In this document: positions 37,382-45,846 of the stretch, piece after piece
Numbering within the stretch: position 1 is the stretch's first letter
Layout: each line of letters begins with the position of its first letter
Source of the DNA: Pseudomonas sp. HOU2
GTDB taxonomy: Bacteria > Pseudomonadota > Gammaproteobacteria > Pseudomonadales > Pseudomonadaceae
Direction of reading: 5' to 3'
Length of the DNA stretch: 64,000 nucleotides
NCBI RefSeq assembly: GCF_040729435.1
Contig: NZ_CP160398.1
Span: forward strand, 1,984,001 to 2,048,000
Notes under the pieces: model-generated
What the model was told of the DNA's origin: nothing
The model's input: the letters and a program-made list of their open reading frames with translations, nothing else
Databases searched by the model: none
Translations under genes and position numbers: made by a program

Positions 37382-38142
37382 CTCGGTTGATCCCCTGAAG
37401 AGAGGCCGACCACGCGCTGGGATTTCTTGCTGTCGCCTTCCACCAGATTGAAGCGGTATTCGCGTCCCGGTTTCTTGTCGAACTCGAAACTGTTGCCCGC
37501 GCGGATGTGGTGTTTGGTGGTCGGCTCGCAGGCGGTTTCGTCCTTCAGCGCGCAATTGCGAAACTCGTCGATCATGACCACGGTGTTGCCGTTATTGCGC
37601 ACCCGATAAATCGTCGCGGTGTCTTCGATCACGCTTTCGAAACGGCTGTCTTTCGGGCGCACAAAGAACACCGTACCGAAACCGGTCATGACGTTGACCC
37701 CGGCCGACAAGGTGTTCTGGTATTGCTCACGCTCCTCGGCGGACACGGCGAATTCGTCCTCCTTTTCCGGAACCACCGGGATGAACCGCACGCGGAAGTA
37801 ACGCTCCCGGTCGCGCTCGCCCATCATCAACAGACGCGTGCCCTGCATGCCGTTGGCCGGCACGATCAGCCGTGCGGGACTGGCCATCAGGCCCTCACGA
37901 CTGCTCATGTCGGCCTGGCTTTTGACTTCGATTTCCCGCGAGGTACCGTCAGCGTCGTAGAGGATTTCGAGGATATTGACCTTGACGAATGCGGTGCTGT
38001 CGCCGCTGTTGAACACTCGTTTCAGGTAGGTGCTCTTGTCACCGTCGAGGTAGTCATAGACCGTGCCGACATTGATCTGCGGGCCGGCCTGCAGGGCAAA
38101 GGGCAACCCGCTCAAAAACATTAATAACACCAGACGTTTCAT
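37378..38142 (-). CDS. CS1-type fimbrial periplasmic chaperone
   Basis: A periplasmic protein of 254 residues. The signal peptide ends ALQA before GPQINVG. Segments PARLIVPANGMQGTRLLMMG and YFRVRFIPVVPEKE correspond to the G1-strand/F1 region of alternate (CooB/CblB-type) chaperones, which hold pilins until the usher takes them. I chose ATG 38142 (MKRLVLLMFL) with AAGG upstream; the longer frame begins inside the adhesin gene. It lies 59 bases after the adhesin gene and overlaps the minor pilin gene. Confidence 0.82.
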   Translation of the reverse strand: MKRLVLLMFLSGLPFALQAGPQINVGTVYDYLDGDKSTYLKRVFNSGDSTAFVKVNILEILYDADGTSREIEVKSQADMSSREGLMASPARLIVPANGMQGTRLLMMGERDRERYFRVRFIPVVPEKEDEFAVSAEEREQYQNTLSAGVNVMTGFGTVFFVRPKDSRFESVIEDTATIYRVRNNGNTVVMIDEFRNCALKDETACEPTTKHHIRAGNSFEFDKKPGREYRFNLVEGDSKKSQRVVGLSSGDQPR

Positions 38143-38201
38143 CACCTTGATTCCTTGGTCGTTGAACACAATGCCGATTCGACTTATCGCTATACAGCCC
38201 A

Positions 38202-39467
38202 TCAGATATCCGAATCCCAGACCACCACGACAGTGCCGGAATAGCTGTCGCTCACCCCGGGCTGCAGCATGTTTGCCATTGAATGTGGCGGCACCTCGAA
38301 ATGCAGGGTTCCCGGGGCTCGATCTACATAGAAGCCCGGCTTGAAATACAGGGCATTTGCATTGCCCGATTTCAATCGCGCACGTTTCACGGGCTGACCG
38401 GCAAGATCGGTTATGCCGTTGGGCATGCTGACGCTGATGTGCAGCTCGACGCGACGGTTATCTTTACTGTCCCGTAACCCACACTCGCCATTGACTCCGG
38501 GGCCGCAGGCGATTATCTGCATCTTGAAACGTGAGGACGCCGAGATGTTGAAGGTCTGATCGCGGAACAGGTTCACCGGCCGCCGTCCGGCCTGCAGCCA
38601 GCTCTGCCAGCCACCGGCGGGCACCAGACGGATTTTCTCGCCGCCGGGCGGGATGTCGACTTTCAGGGTGTGCTGTACTTCCAGATTGAAATTCAAGGTC
38701 AGCTCAGGATCGTCTGGAATCATGACATCACCAAAGTCAAAGTCCCCCCCAGGGCCAAGTCGATAACTCAAGCTCCCGATGTAATTACCCGAAGACATTT
38801 CCAGCGGATTGGGCGTGCGCAGTTCGTAGGCAAAATCAAGGTAGCCATACGTCATGGCGGGAATTGGAAATTTGGCGACTTTTACGCAGGACTGTTGGTT
38901 TGGAGTCTTCCAGAAAAAAGCGTAAGTTTTGGACCCATAAAATCCCACCCCGGTGGTGGTACAGGGAGGAGCCGCATAGACCCAGCCAAAACTATTCCAT
39001 AACTTATCGTGTCCCTCAGCATTGCTGGCCGCGCCGGTCAGATTGGTCACGGTATCGCTCAATACATAGTTGGAACCGACACCGGCAATGCGCACTTCCA
39101 CGGTTTTGTACTCCCCGGTATCGGCGTTGGTGACGGTAAAAGGTCGCCACTCCCCCGGTACCTTGAACATTGCACTGTCGCGTGCGTCAGCATTGGCTTG
39201 AATAGGCTTGTTCGACTCAACTCGAGTCAACAGACGTATGCTGAAAGTGTCACTGTTACGGCAGATAGCGGGGTAGTGCTCGCAGTACCCAGTGGATGGT
39301 GTTTGATTGATAAATTCGTTGCGTAGTGGATTGGCCGAATCAGGCACGAACAACGCCCGGATTTCCTGGGTTGCGCCTTCGGCGTTGGATGTTGCCAATA
39401 GCGCCAGCAGACATATACTCGGCCCGAAGGCTAACCGATGCAGCACGGTATTTTTGATACTGACCAT
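38202..39467 (-). CDS. CS1-type fimbrial tip adhesin
   Basis: A secreted protein of 421 residues with a signal peptide ending near SNAEGA. The length, the position directly after the usher and the final FEVPPHSMANMLQPGVSDSY...GTVVVVWDSDI strand match CooD/CblD-type tip adhesins, which carry an N-terminal binding domain and a C-terminal pilin domain. Cysteines in YCEHYPAIC, PPC...QQSC and ACGPGVNGECG could form disulfides. Its ATG abuts the usher stop codon with no gap. Confidence 0.8.
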   Translation of the reverse strand: MVSIKNTVLHRLAFGPSICLLALLATSNAEGATQEIRALFVPDSANPLRNEFINQTPSTGYCEHYPAICRNSDTFSIRLLTRVESNKPIQANADARDSAMFKVPGEWRPFTVTNADTGEYKTVEVRIAGVGSNYVLSDTVTNLTGAASNAEGHDKLWNSFGWVYAAPPCTTTGVGFYGSKTYAFFWKTPNQQSCVKVAKFPIPAMTYGYLDFAYELRTPNPLEMSSGNYIGSLSYRLGPGGDFDFGDVMIPDDPELTLNFNLEVQHTLKVDIPPGGEKIRLVPAGGWQSWLQAGRRPVNLFRDQTFNISASSRFKMQIIACGPGVNGECGLRDSKDNRRVELHISVSMPNGITDLAGQPVKRARLKSGNANALYFKPGFYVDRAPGTLHFEVPPHSMANMLQPGVSDSYSGTVVVVWDSDI

Positions 39468-41990
39468 TCAACCGGCCTCCTGTCGGGTCAATGAAACATT
39501 GGCCAACGTGTCCGGCGAGCAGCGCAAATCACCGATCATCAACACGTTGTTTTCACTGCGATGCTTGTCGGTGTCGAGCCGGAACTGGCACAGCAGTTGA
39601 TCGGCGTAGCGCACTTCGAGGGTCGGTGAACCGGCGTGCATTTCCATCGAGAAAAACCCGTCGACTTCGCTGACCCCGCGGCTGGCGTGATTGATCACGT
39701 GATGGCCCTTGAGCGGCCGCCCTTGCGGGTCGAGCAAGCGTCCCAGCACGGTCAGGGTTTTTATCACCCGCACCTTGCGGTACTCCACGCCGCCCTTGTT
39801 CAGGTGATAGCGGGCGCGGGACGGTTCGATGCTGGCGGCCGGAACGTGGTTGCCTTCGAAATCGAAGCCCACCGAACTGTTACGGTACGCCGTGAGCGGG
39901 ATGAAATTGCGCCCCGGCCGCAGCGCTGAGCTGCCGCCGCTGAGGTCGTCGGCGCGCAGGGCGATGTCGGCGATATCCGACTCGACATCGACGATCATCC
40001 CGGCACCGCGGCCCTGATGCTGACTGGTCATGAGCAGTTGCTGACCGCCGATGATCACGCTGCTGTCGAGGTTCACGCCACCGGTGAAATTGCCGTTGTA
40101 GGACGAGCGTTGCACGAAGCCGTCGCCATTGACCCAGTCGGTACGGAAGTTGGCCAGGCTCGAAAGACCGACGCCGTAGGTGTCGGTCAGCGCCGTGACC
40201 GAAATGCTTTGCAGAATGTGCTCCTGCAGATCCTTGCGATAGCCGATCGAGCCATTGTTGTCGCGCCCGCCATCACGGGCGGTGCGGCTGCCGATGCTCC
40301 CGGAAATCTGCTGGCCCGGCCCGCCCAGCGCCATGTTGATGCTCAGGTCGATCCCGCGATTACGCGCCTCGCCACTGCTGTAGCTGCCCGGCCGGTCGAA
40401 CAGCGACAAGCGCCAGTTGGCATCGCTGCCAAACAGCTCGGTGCGCTGCGTCCAGCCCAGGTCCATACCAACGCCGTCGACATTGCCTTCGCTGTGCGAG
40501 ACCCGTGCGCTCAACGAATTCTTGCGGCTGAGGCGATGGTTGAGCGCCAGTGACGAGTTGCTGGTTTCGCCGGTGAACACATTGCGCTGGCGTACGCGAG
40601 TCCCGTCGGGCAGCGTGTCGTAACTGTTGCGGGTGTCGAGCCAGCTGCGGTTGTGGCTGACCACCAGGCTGCCGGCGCCGTAGTTGTACAGGCCCTGCAC
40701 GTCGACGCCGGTGCCGTGGTCTTCGGTCTGATAGAGGTTGGCGAAGAGGCTGATGCTGTCGGCCAGGCTCCAGTCGATCGAGGTGCCGTACTGCAAGGTG
40801 TCACGAACCTGACGCGCCGACAGGCCGAGGATCACCCGTGGATGCAACAGGTAATTGAGCGCGGCGCCGGCGGTGAGATCACCGCTTTGCTGTTCCTCCC
40901 AATTGCTCAGCAGTTTGCTTTCCTGCCCGGCGAACACGTTGTAGCGCCAGCGCTCATCGAGGTTTTGCCAGTTCACCGGTTTGTAGACCAGCTCCTGGGT
41001 GGTCGAGGTGGTCTGGCCATCCTCGATCAGACGCACTTCGACTTCGTAAATGCCACCGGGCAAGGGCCGGGTGTCCAGCGTCTGTAAACCGGCCGGCACC
41101 GCTTGCGTGTTGATCAGCAGGCCATCGCGATAGATCTCCACCGACGCCTGGCGATTGGCCGTGACGAAAATCGGGTAGACGCTGGGCCGCGGGCTGTCGA
41201 CCGCCAGGCTGTCGGAGCTGCCATACATCACGCCGACCGCCGTGTCGGGGCTGGTGCCGAACGAACGGGGCTGGCGGGTCAGGCCTTCGGAATTGGGGGT
41301 GAAATAGCCCAGGCGGAAAAAACTGCCCTGCAGTTCGCGCTGGGTGAAAAGCTCGTGTACGGCGTGATAGGTCTTGGTGTCCGGCCCGCCGAGGCGCGCC
41401 AGTTGCATGTTGAAGGACTGGCTCCAGTTGCCGAGACTGGCACTGGCTTCCAGACCAAAACGTCCGCCCAGATCCTGGTTCTGGCCGCCATTGAGGTTCA
41501 GCTGATTACGCAGCATCAGACCGCTGCTGCCTCCCTCGGGCTGCTCATGGAAGCGTTGCGTCTGCAGATCGCGCTCGGCGTTTTCGGTGGCGATCGAAAG
41601 CAGTGAGTTTTCCAGGTTGTAGTGCACCGCCAGCAGTTGCTCGGGGCATTGCCCGCTGCAGTTGCCAAGCGCTACACCGGATTTGAGGAGGCTGGCCCAG
41701 GTTTCACGCTCGGCGGCACTGATGCGGCTGTCGCTGGTGTCGGTGAAGTCGAGCAAGGTAATGCGATCATCGCGCGACAATACAATCATTGCCTCGCCCA
41801 GCGGTTGTTGATCAAGTTCGACACGAACCGCCAGAGGCACATCAAAGAAATGCTCTTCAAAGTCTGCCGGAAGACCTTTCGCCTGAGCCAGCAAACTTCG
41901 CGGGGTATTATCGACTGGCGGCGGCGCCGCCAATACGCTGCTGCTTAACAGCAACGCAAGCGCAGCCGCGATGGGCGTCATCGGATACAT
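39468..41990 (-). CDS. CS1-type fimbrial outer-membrane usher
   Basis: An outer-membrane pore of 840 residues that assembles and secretes the pilus. The signal peptide is about 1-21 (LALLLSSSVLA). The pattern NQLNLNGGQNQDLGGRFGLE, the repeated beta-barrel strands, the plug-like region near PRPSVYPIFVTANRQASVEI and the C-terminal domain ending GDLRCSPDTLANVSL match the TcfC/CooC usher family rather than FimD. It is the second gene of the operon. A hairpin with T-run lies between it and the major pilin. Confidence 0.85.
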   Translation of the reverse strand: MYPMTPIAAALALLLSSSVLAAPPPVDNTPRSLLAQAKGLPADFEEHFFDVPLAVRVELDQQPLGEAMIVLSRDDRITLLDFTDTSDSRISAAERETWASLLKSGVALGNCSGQCPEQLLAVHYNLENSLLSIATENAERDLQTQRFHEQPEGGSSGLMLRNQLNLNGGQNQDLGGRFGLEASASLGNWSQSFNMQLARLGGPDTKTYHAVHELFTQRELQGSFFRLGYFTPNSEGLTRQPRSFGTSPDTAVGVMYGSSDSLAVDSPRPSVYPIFVTANRQASVEIYRDGLLINTQAVPAGLQTLDTRPLPGGIYEVEVRLIEDGQTTSTTQELVYKPVNWQNLDERWRYNVFAGQESKLLSNWEEQQSGDLTAGAALNYLLHPRVILGLSARQVRDTLQYGTSIDWSLADSISLFANLYQTEDHGTGVDVQGLYNYGAGSLVVSHNRSWLDTRNSYDTLPDGTRVRQRNVFTGETSNSSLALNHRLSRKNSLSARVSHSEGNVDGVGMDLGWTQRTELFGSDANWRLSLFDRPGSYSSGEARNRGIDLSINMALGGPGQQISGSIGSRTARDGGRDNNGSIGYRKDLQEHILQSISVTALTDTYGVGLSSLANFRTDWVNGDGFVQRSSYNGNFTGGVNLDSSVIIGGQQLLMTSQHQGRGAGMIVDVESDIADIALRADDLSGGSSALRPGRNFIPLTAYRNSSVGFDFEGNHVPAASIEPSRARYHLNKGGVEYRKVRVIKTLTVLGRLLDPQGRPLKGHHVINHASRGVSEVDGFFSMEMHAGSPTLEVRYADQLLCQFRLDTDKHRSENNVLMIGDLRCSPDTLANVSLTRQEAG

Positions 41991-42016
41991 GAATTAATAC
42001 TCTGATTACCGGAAGT

Positions 42017-42053
42017 AAAAGCCCGGCCGGGCAACTTAAAAGTTGCCGGCCGG
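42017..42053 (-). terminator. Attenuator-like hairpin between major pilin and usher genes
   Basis: On the minus strand CCGGCCGGCAACTT pairs with AAGTTGCCCGGCCGG (one bulged base) and is followed by GCTTTT. It should stop most transcripts after the pilin gene, giving many pilins per usher. Confidence 0.75.
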
Positions 42054-42095
42054 TTACGTTACTGGACAAATAACGTCAGGTATTGCCGTTATGAC

Positions 42096-42575
42096 TCAGA
42101 CCGAAGGTTCGACGACCAGCATGACCACACCGGTGTAGTCGCCAGCGGCCGGTTTGGCACCGGTGGCGCTGATCTTGAAGGGTGCGCGATAACGCGTGTT
42201 GGACTCGGTATCGCCGACCACTTCCTGCGAGGTGGTGGTCAGTGTCTTGCCATTGAGTTCGACTTTCAGGTCGATGGTGTTGTTGCCGCCAATCAGCTTC
42301 GGCACGCCTTCCAGACGTGCATGAACCTTGCCGGCAGTGTGCAGCACATCGAAGTGCCCGTTGACTTCGCGCATCGAATTGGTGCCCGGGTTAAAGCTCA
42401 TGTCCTGATCCTTGTTGACCAGATCGGCGTCCACCGGCACCGCATAGAAGTCGTCAGCCGGTACGTGCGCCACGATACTGATGGAGTGCTTGGCTTCAGT
42501 GGCGGCAAACGCCATCGAGGCGCTCATGGCCAGGACAGTCAGAGGGGCGGCAAGGGCGAGTTTCTTGAGCATCAT
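42096..42575 (-). CDS. CS1-type fimbrial major pilin
   Basis: A secreted pilin of 159 residues. The signal peptide is about 1-24 (LTVLAMSASMAFAA before TEAKHS). ISIVAHVPADDFYAVPVD, HFDVLHTAGKVHARLE and the end YTGVVMLVVEPSV match the CooA/CblA pilin family. It is first in the leftward operon, as expected for the most abundant subunit. AGG lies seven bases before the first ATG; a second ATG follows directly. Confidence 0.85.
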   Translation of the reverse strand: MMLKKLALAAPLTVLAMSASMAFAATEAKHSISIVAHVPADDFYAVPVDADLVNKDQDMSFNPGTNSMREVNGHFDVLHTAGKVHARLEGVPKLIGGNNTIDLKVELNGKTLTTTSQEVVGDTESNTRYRAPFKISATGAKPAAGDYTGVVMLVVEPSV

Positions 42576-43044
42576 TGAATACCTGTCTTATATAAATTAG
42601 TTGAGTCGTCGAGCAGTCAAGGCGAGCTGAACAGTCACGAGCAGTCAGTGCTCACCGTTAACTTTCAACGCCGAAGAATGTTCAACCAATTTATCTTCAA
42701 AGTAAGCAGGCAACGTCCTGCGAGCTTGTAGCCTGGACGCCATTAGATGAGAAAGAAAAAACCGTTAAATTCAGGAAAGTTCCTGTGCAACTGTCAGATT
42801 CAGGCTACAGGGCGCCAGCCGAGTGACTGTACGCGCCACAACTTCGCCGCAACTTCCGTAAGACATGTACCACACTTTCCCGGAAATAAAGGGCGAAACG
42901 GAATATTAGAGAACAAGCACTAATCTGCGCCTTTGCCGGGAGATTTAATACTGCGATTTCTTGATCGTTTTCCGGTTTTTTGTGAGCGCCGATTCGATCG
43001 GTCAGGTGTGCACCGTTGGTCAGGACACCTTGCCAGCGCGTAAA
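42576..43044. other. AT-richer divergent regulatory region of the fimbrial operon
   Basis: About 470 bases without a plausible gene and with lower GC than the flanks. GAGCAGTCA occurs twice within 40 bases near 42620-42650 with a related GAACAGTCA between them, possible binding sites for a pilus regulator. No clear promoter consensus was found. Confidence 0.5.
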
Positions 43045-43064
43045 GATATATCTTAAGTTGTATC
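43045..43064. promoter_or_regulatory. Operator of the YqjI-like repressor (GATA-N3-CTTAAG-N3-TATC)
   Basis: A 20-bp palindrome, perfect except for the two N3 blocks, centred on CTTAAG and 25 bp before the repressor start. Position and symmetry suit autoregulation by a PadR-family dimer. Confidence 0.75.
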
Positions 43065-43088
43065 TAAACACGACGAGAGAGCAGGACA

Positions 43089-43670
43089 ATGAGAGACCAT
43101 CATTCCCCCCATCATCACCGCGAACACGGCGACGGCCGTGACGGCTTCGGAAAACGCCCCGGCCGTGAACGCGGCGGACGCGGCCCACGAGTCTTCGCCC
43201 CCGGTGATCTGAAATTGTTGCTGCTGGCGCTGATCGCCGAGCAGCCGTGCCACGGCTATGACCTGATCCGCCAGATCGAAGGCATGTTCGACGGCGCCTA
43301 CAGCCCAAGTCCCGGGGTGATCTACCCGACCCTGACCTTCCTTGAAGAAAGCGACCTGATCAGCGGCGACGCCGAGGCCGGCAAAAAACGCTACAGCGTG
43401 ACGGATGCCGGTCGTTTGTCTTTGAGTGAGCAAGCGGTCGCACTGGACGGCGTGCGCATGCGCATTGACGTCAGCAAACGTTCGTTGCGCGGCCATGACC
43501 GGCCGCCGGAAATCCACGAGGCGGTGCACAACCTGCGCCACGCTTTGCAAATGCACCACGGGCGCTGGAGCCCGGAAGAGATCCTGCGTGTGCGTGACCT
43601 GCTCAACGACACCGCCAAAGCCATCGTCGACGGCCCTGCCGTTCAAACTGCCCAGGAGAAAGCCGAATGA
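43089..43670 (+). CDS. yqjI: PadR-family metal-responsive repressor, YqjI-like
   Basis: A repressor of 193 residues. The first 35 residues are rich in His, Arg and Gly (HHSPHHHREHGDG), like the nickel-binding tail of E. coli YqjI. The PadR winged helix follows (LKLLLLALIAEQPCHGYDLI, then SPSPGVIYPTLTFLEE), and a C-terminal helical domain ends the protein. It overlaps the siderophore reductase gene by four bases. In E. coli YqjI represses the reductase gene yqjH; here both are one operon behind a palindrome at 43045. Confidence 0.85.
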   Translation: MRDHHSPHHHREHGDGRDGFGKRPGRERGGRGPRVFAPGDLKLLLLALIAEQPCHGYDLIRQIEGMFDGAYSPSPGVIYPTLTFLEESDLISGDAEAGKKRYSVTDAGRLSLSEQAVALDGVRMRIDVSKRSLRGHDRPPEIHEAVHNLRHALQMHHGRWSPEEILRVRDLLNDTAKAIVDGPAVQTAQEKAE

Positions 43671-44455
43671 CTGCAGTCGATACCCAAACCATTCACCGCG
43701 TGATGCACGAAATCAAACGCCGCAAGCTCGAAGTGCTGCGCGTGGTCGACCTGACCCCGCGCATGCGCCGCATCACCCTCGGCGGGCCGCAGCTGGCCGG
43801 GTTCATCAGCCAGGGCACCGACGATCACGTGAAACTGCTGTTCCCGCAGAACGCCGAACAGGCTGCAGCGCTGGAAACCCTGGTGCTCGGCGCCGGCAAG
43901 GACAACGGCCCACTGCCCGAGATGCGCGACTACACCCCGCGCCGTTATGACCTGGACACACTCGAGCTGGACATCGACTTCGTCCTGCACGGCGACGGCC
44001 CTGCCTCGACCTGGGCCGAACAGGCAAAGCCCGGGCAATTTCTGCACATCGGTGGGCCACGCGGTTCGATGATCGTGCCGGATATCTTCGACAGCTACCT
44101 GCTGATCGGCGACGAAACCGCCCTGCCCGCCATCGCCCGCCGCCTCGAAGGCCTGACGGCCAATCGCAGAGCACTGGTGGTGATCGAAGTGGAAAACGGT
44201 GCCGAACAGCAAGTGCTGGACAGTGCGGCGCAGGTCAACGTGATCTGGGTACTGCGCGAGGGCGGCAAGGACAACCTGCTGACCACCGTCAAACAGTTGC
44301 AGGTGCCCAAGGGCAATCTGTATGCATGGGTGGCGACCGAGACCAAGGTCTCGCGGCAGATCCGCCGGGTGCTGATTGATGAGCATGGGCTGGATGAACA
44401 GCTCATCAAGGCCGTCGGTTATTGGCGGGCTGAGGGCACATCCGAAGAAGAATGA
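43667..44455 (+). CDS. yqjH: Siderophore-interacting protein / ferric siderophore reductase, YqjH-like
   Basis: A cytoplasmic FAD enzyme of 262 residues that releases iron from siderophores by NAD(P)H-dependent reduction. The FAD-binding motif RDYTPRRYD and the segment GPASTWAEQAKPGQFLHIGGPRGS are family hallmarks, followed by the LLIGDETALPAIARRLE nucleotide-binding start and the C-terminal KAVGYWRAEGTSEEE end. The preceding repressor gene overlaps it by ATGA. Confidence 0.9.
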   Translation: MTAVDTQTIHRVMHEIKRRKLEVLRVVDLTPRMRRITLGGPQLAGFISQGTDDHVKLLFPQNAEQAAALETLVLGAGKDNGPLPEMRDYTPRRYDLDTLELDIDFVLHGDGPASTWAEQAKPGQFLHIGGPRGSMIVPDIFDSYLLIGDETALPAIARRLEGLTANRRALVVIEVENGAEQQVLDSAAQVNVIWVLREGGKDNLLTTVKQLQVPKGNLYAWVATETKVSRQIRRVLIDEHGLDEQLIKAVGYWRAEGTSEEE

Positions 44456-44476
44456 CACCGATCCCCTGTGACTGAT

Positions 44477-44539
44477 GATTACCTGTGGTGCTGATTACAT
44501 GTGGTTAGTGATTACCTGTGGCTAGTTATTACCTGTGGT
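44477..44539 (+). repeat. Four imperfect tandem repeats of GATTACCTGTGGT, 16-17 bp period
   Basis: Copies start at 44477, 44493, 44510 and 44527 with few substitutions, and the last one runs into the REPIN arm ACCTGTGGTGAGGGG. The array looks like slippage copies of the REPIN edge. Confidence 0.8.
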
Positions 44540-44665
44540 GAGGGGATTTATCCCCGATGGGCTGCGAAGCAGCCCCAAAACATTCAATGAGTTGTTTCAG
44601 GTAAATAGCGATTGCAGATTTCAGGGCTGCTTCGCAGCCCATCGGGGATAAATCCCCTCGCCACA
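44534..44665. repeat. REPIN, family 1 variant (GGGGATTTATCCCC)
   Basis: Same inverted pair as at 16940, between the convergent reductase and Pr6Pr genes. Confidence 0.87.
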
Positions 44666-44675
44666 GGGTTACGCC

Positions 44676-45314
44676 CTATTTTTCAGCCCCACGCCAACGG
44701 TCGATCCCGATCACCAGCAACCCAATCACCACAAACCCCACCAATATCCCCCCGGCATTGATGAACACCTGTGCATAACCGAGCAGCGCCACATCAATGA
44801 ACGGGTACGCATACGCGCCAAGCAGATGCCCGCGCAGCAAGGCGTAGATGAAGTACACCAGTGGATAAATCAGCCACAGCGGCAAATGCCACAGGCGTAA
44901 CGTACCTTTAGGCACGCAGCACCACCAATAGCCGAGAAACAGCAGCGGCATCACATCGTGCAGTAACTCATCGGCAATAAACTGCCAGCCTTCGGGGTGC
45001 CACAAATGCCGCAGCAGAATGCTGTAGGCCAGCCCCACCACGGCAATACTCACCGCCACCCCGCTGCTGACCCACGGCTGCAGAAACCAGCGTTGCGCAG
45101 CGGATTCACGGCGGGTGATCGCGCAGGTCAGCACCGTCGCCACCAGCGTGTTGGTCAACACCGTGAAGTAACTGAAGAAGCTCACCAGCCCGCCCAGCAG
45201 GCTGGCGTCGACACTCAGCCGCGCAAGGAAAATCAGGTACAGCTGGATACTCAGCCCGGCCCAGCCGAGGGTGGCGATGAGTGTGAGCAGGCGTCGCCGG
45301 GCAACGGCGTTCAT
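44676..45314 (-). CDS. Pr6Pr-family membrane protein
   Basis: An integral membrane protein of 212 residues with about six helices. The segments FFSYFTVLTNTLVA and YPLVYFIYALLRGHLLGAYAYPFIDV are those of the Pr6Pr (FAR-17a/AIG1-like) family, whose role in bacteria is not established. The gene follows the VF530-type small gene by one base on the same strand, so the two are probably co-transcribed. Confidence 0.85.
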   Translation of the reverse strand: MNAVARRRLLTLIATLGWAGLSIQLYLIFLARLSVDASLLGGLVSFFSYFTVLTNTLVATVLTCAITRRESAAQRWFLQPWVSSGVAVSIAVVGLAYSILLRHLWHPEGWQFIADELLHDVMPLLFLGYWWCCVPKGTLRLWHLPLWLIYPLVYFIYALLRGHLLGAYAYPFIDVALLGYAQVFINAGGILVGFVVIGLLVIGIDRWRGAEK

Positions 45315-45315
45315 C

Positions 45316-45546
45316 TCAGAGCGGACGCTTGGTGCGCATCAGTTTCACGTACAAACGCTCGACCTTCTCCCGCGCCCACGGGGTTTTGCGCAGGAAGGTC
45401 AGGCTCGACTTGATGCTCGGGTCGCTCTTGAAGCAGCGGATATCGATGCGCTCGGCCAACCCTGACCACTCGTAATGCGCCACCAGCGCATTGAGGATCT
45501 GTTCGAGGGTTACGCCATGCAGCGGATCGGGAGTGTGGTCGTTCAT
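45316..45546 (-). CDS. VF530-family (DUF2132) DNA-binding protein
   Basis: A small basic protein of 76 residues starting [20 protein letters not shown], with the conserved [23 protein letters not shown] core of the VF530 family. A solved family member folds as a small helical protein suggested to bind DNA. I chose the ATG at 45544-45546 because AAGG precedes it and the conserved domain begins there; a frame extension upstream adds ten residues. Confidence 0.87.
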   Translation of the reverse strand: MNDHTPDPLHGVTLEQILNALVAHYEWSGLAERIDIRCFKSDPSIKSSLTFLRKTPWAREKVERLYVKLMRTKRPL

Positions 45547-45846
45547 GCCAGGCCTTTGGACGGAGGGAAAATGCACAAGCCGCGCACCTTAGCCGAGGGG
45601 CCGGTCAGGTGGAAGGCCTTGCATCAAATGTAGGCCAACCCGAGAAGATCGCAGCCTGCAGCCATCGCCACAATGCGCCCGTTTGCCGCACTGTTACCGA
45701 ATCAGAAATGCTGCATGTCTGCAAAAGCCCTTTGTCTTTTTGTTACAGATCATTATCCTGCCGCCCTTCAGCTGAATCGCTTCACTGCCTGCGTCAAATT
45801 GAAGCGCTCGGTTTACCCCCGTAAAACACCAAAAAAAGACTGACCC

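Noticed and set aside
32156..42575. A pathogenicity island bounded by att sites or an integrase
   Set aside because: No integrase, tRNA edge or direct-repeat boundary is visible around the NEL gene and pilus operon; composition does not shift sharply.
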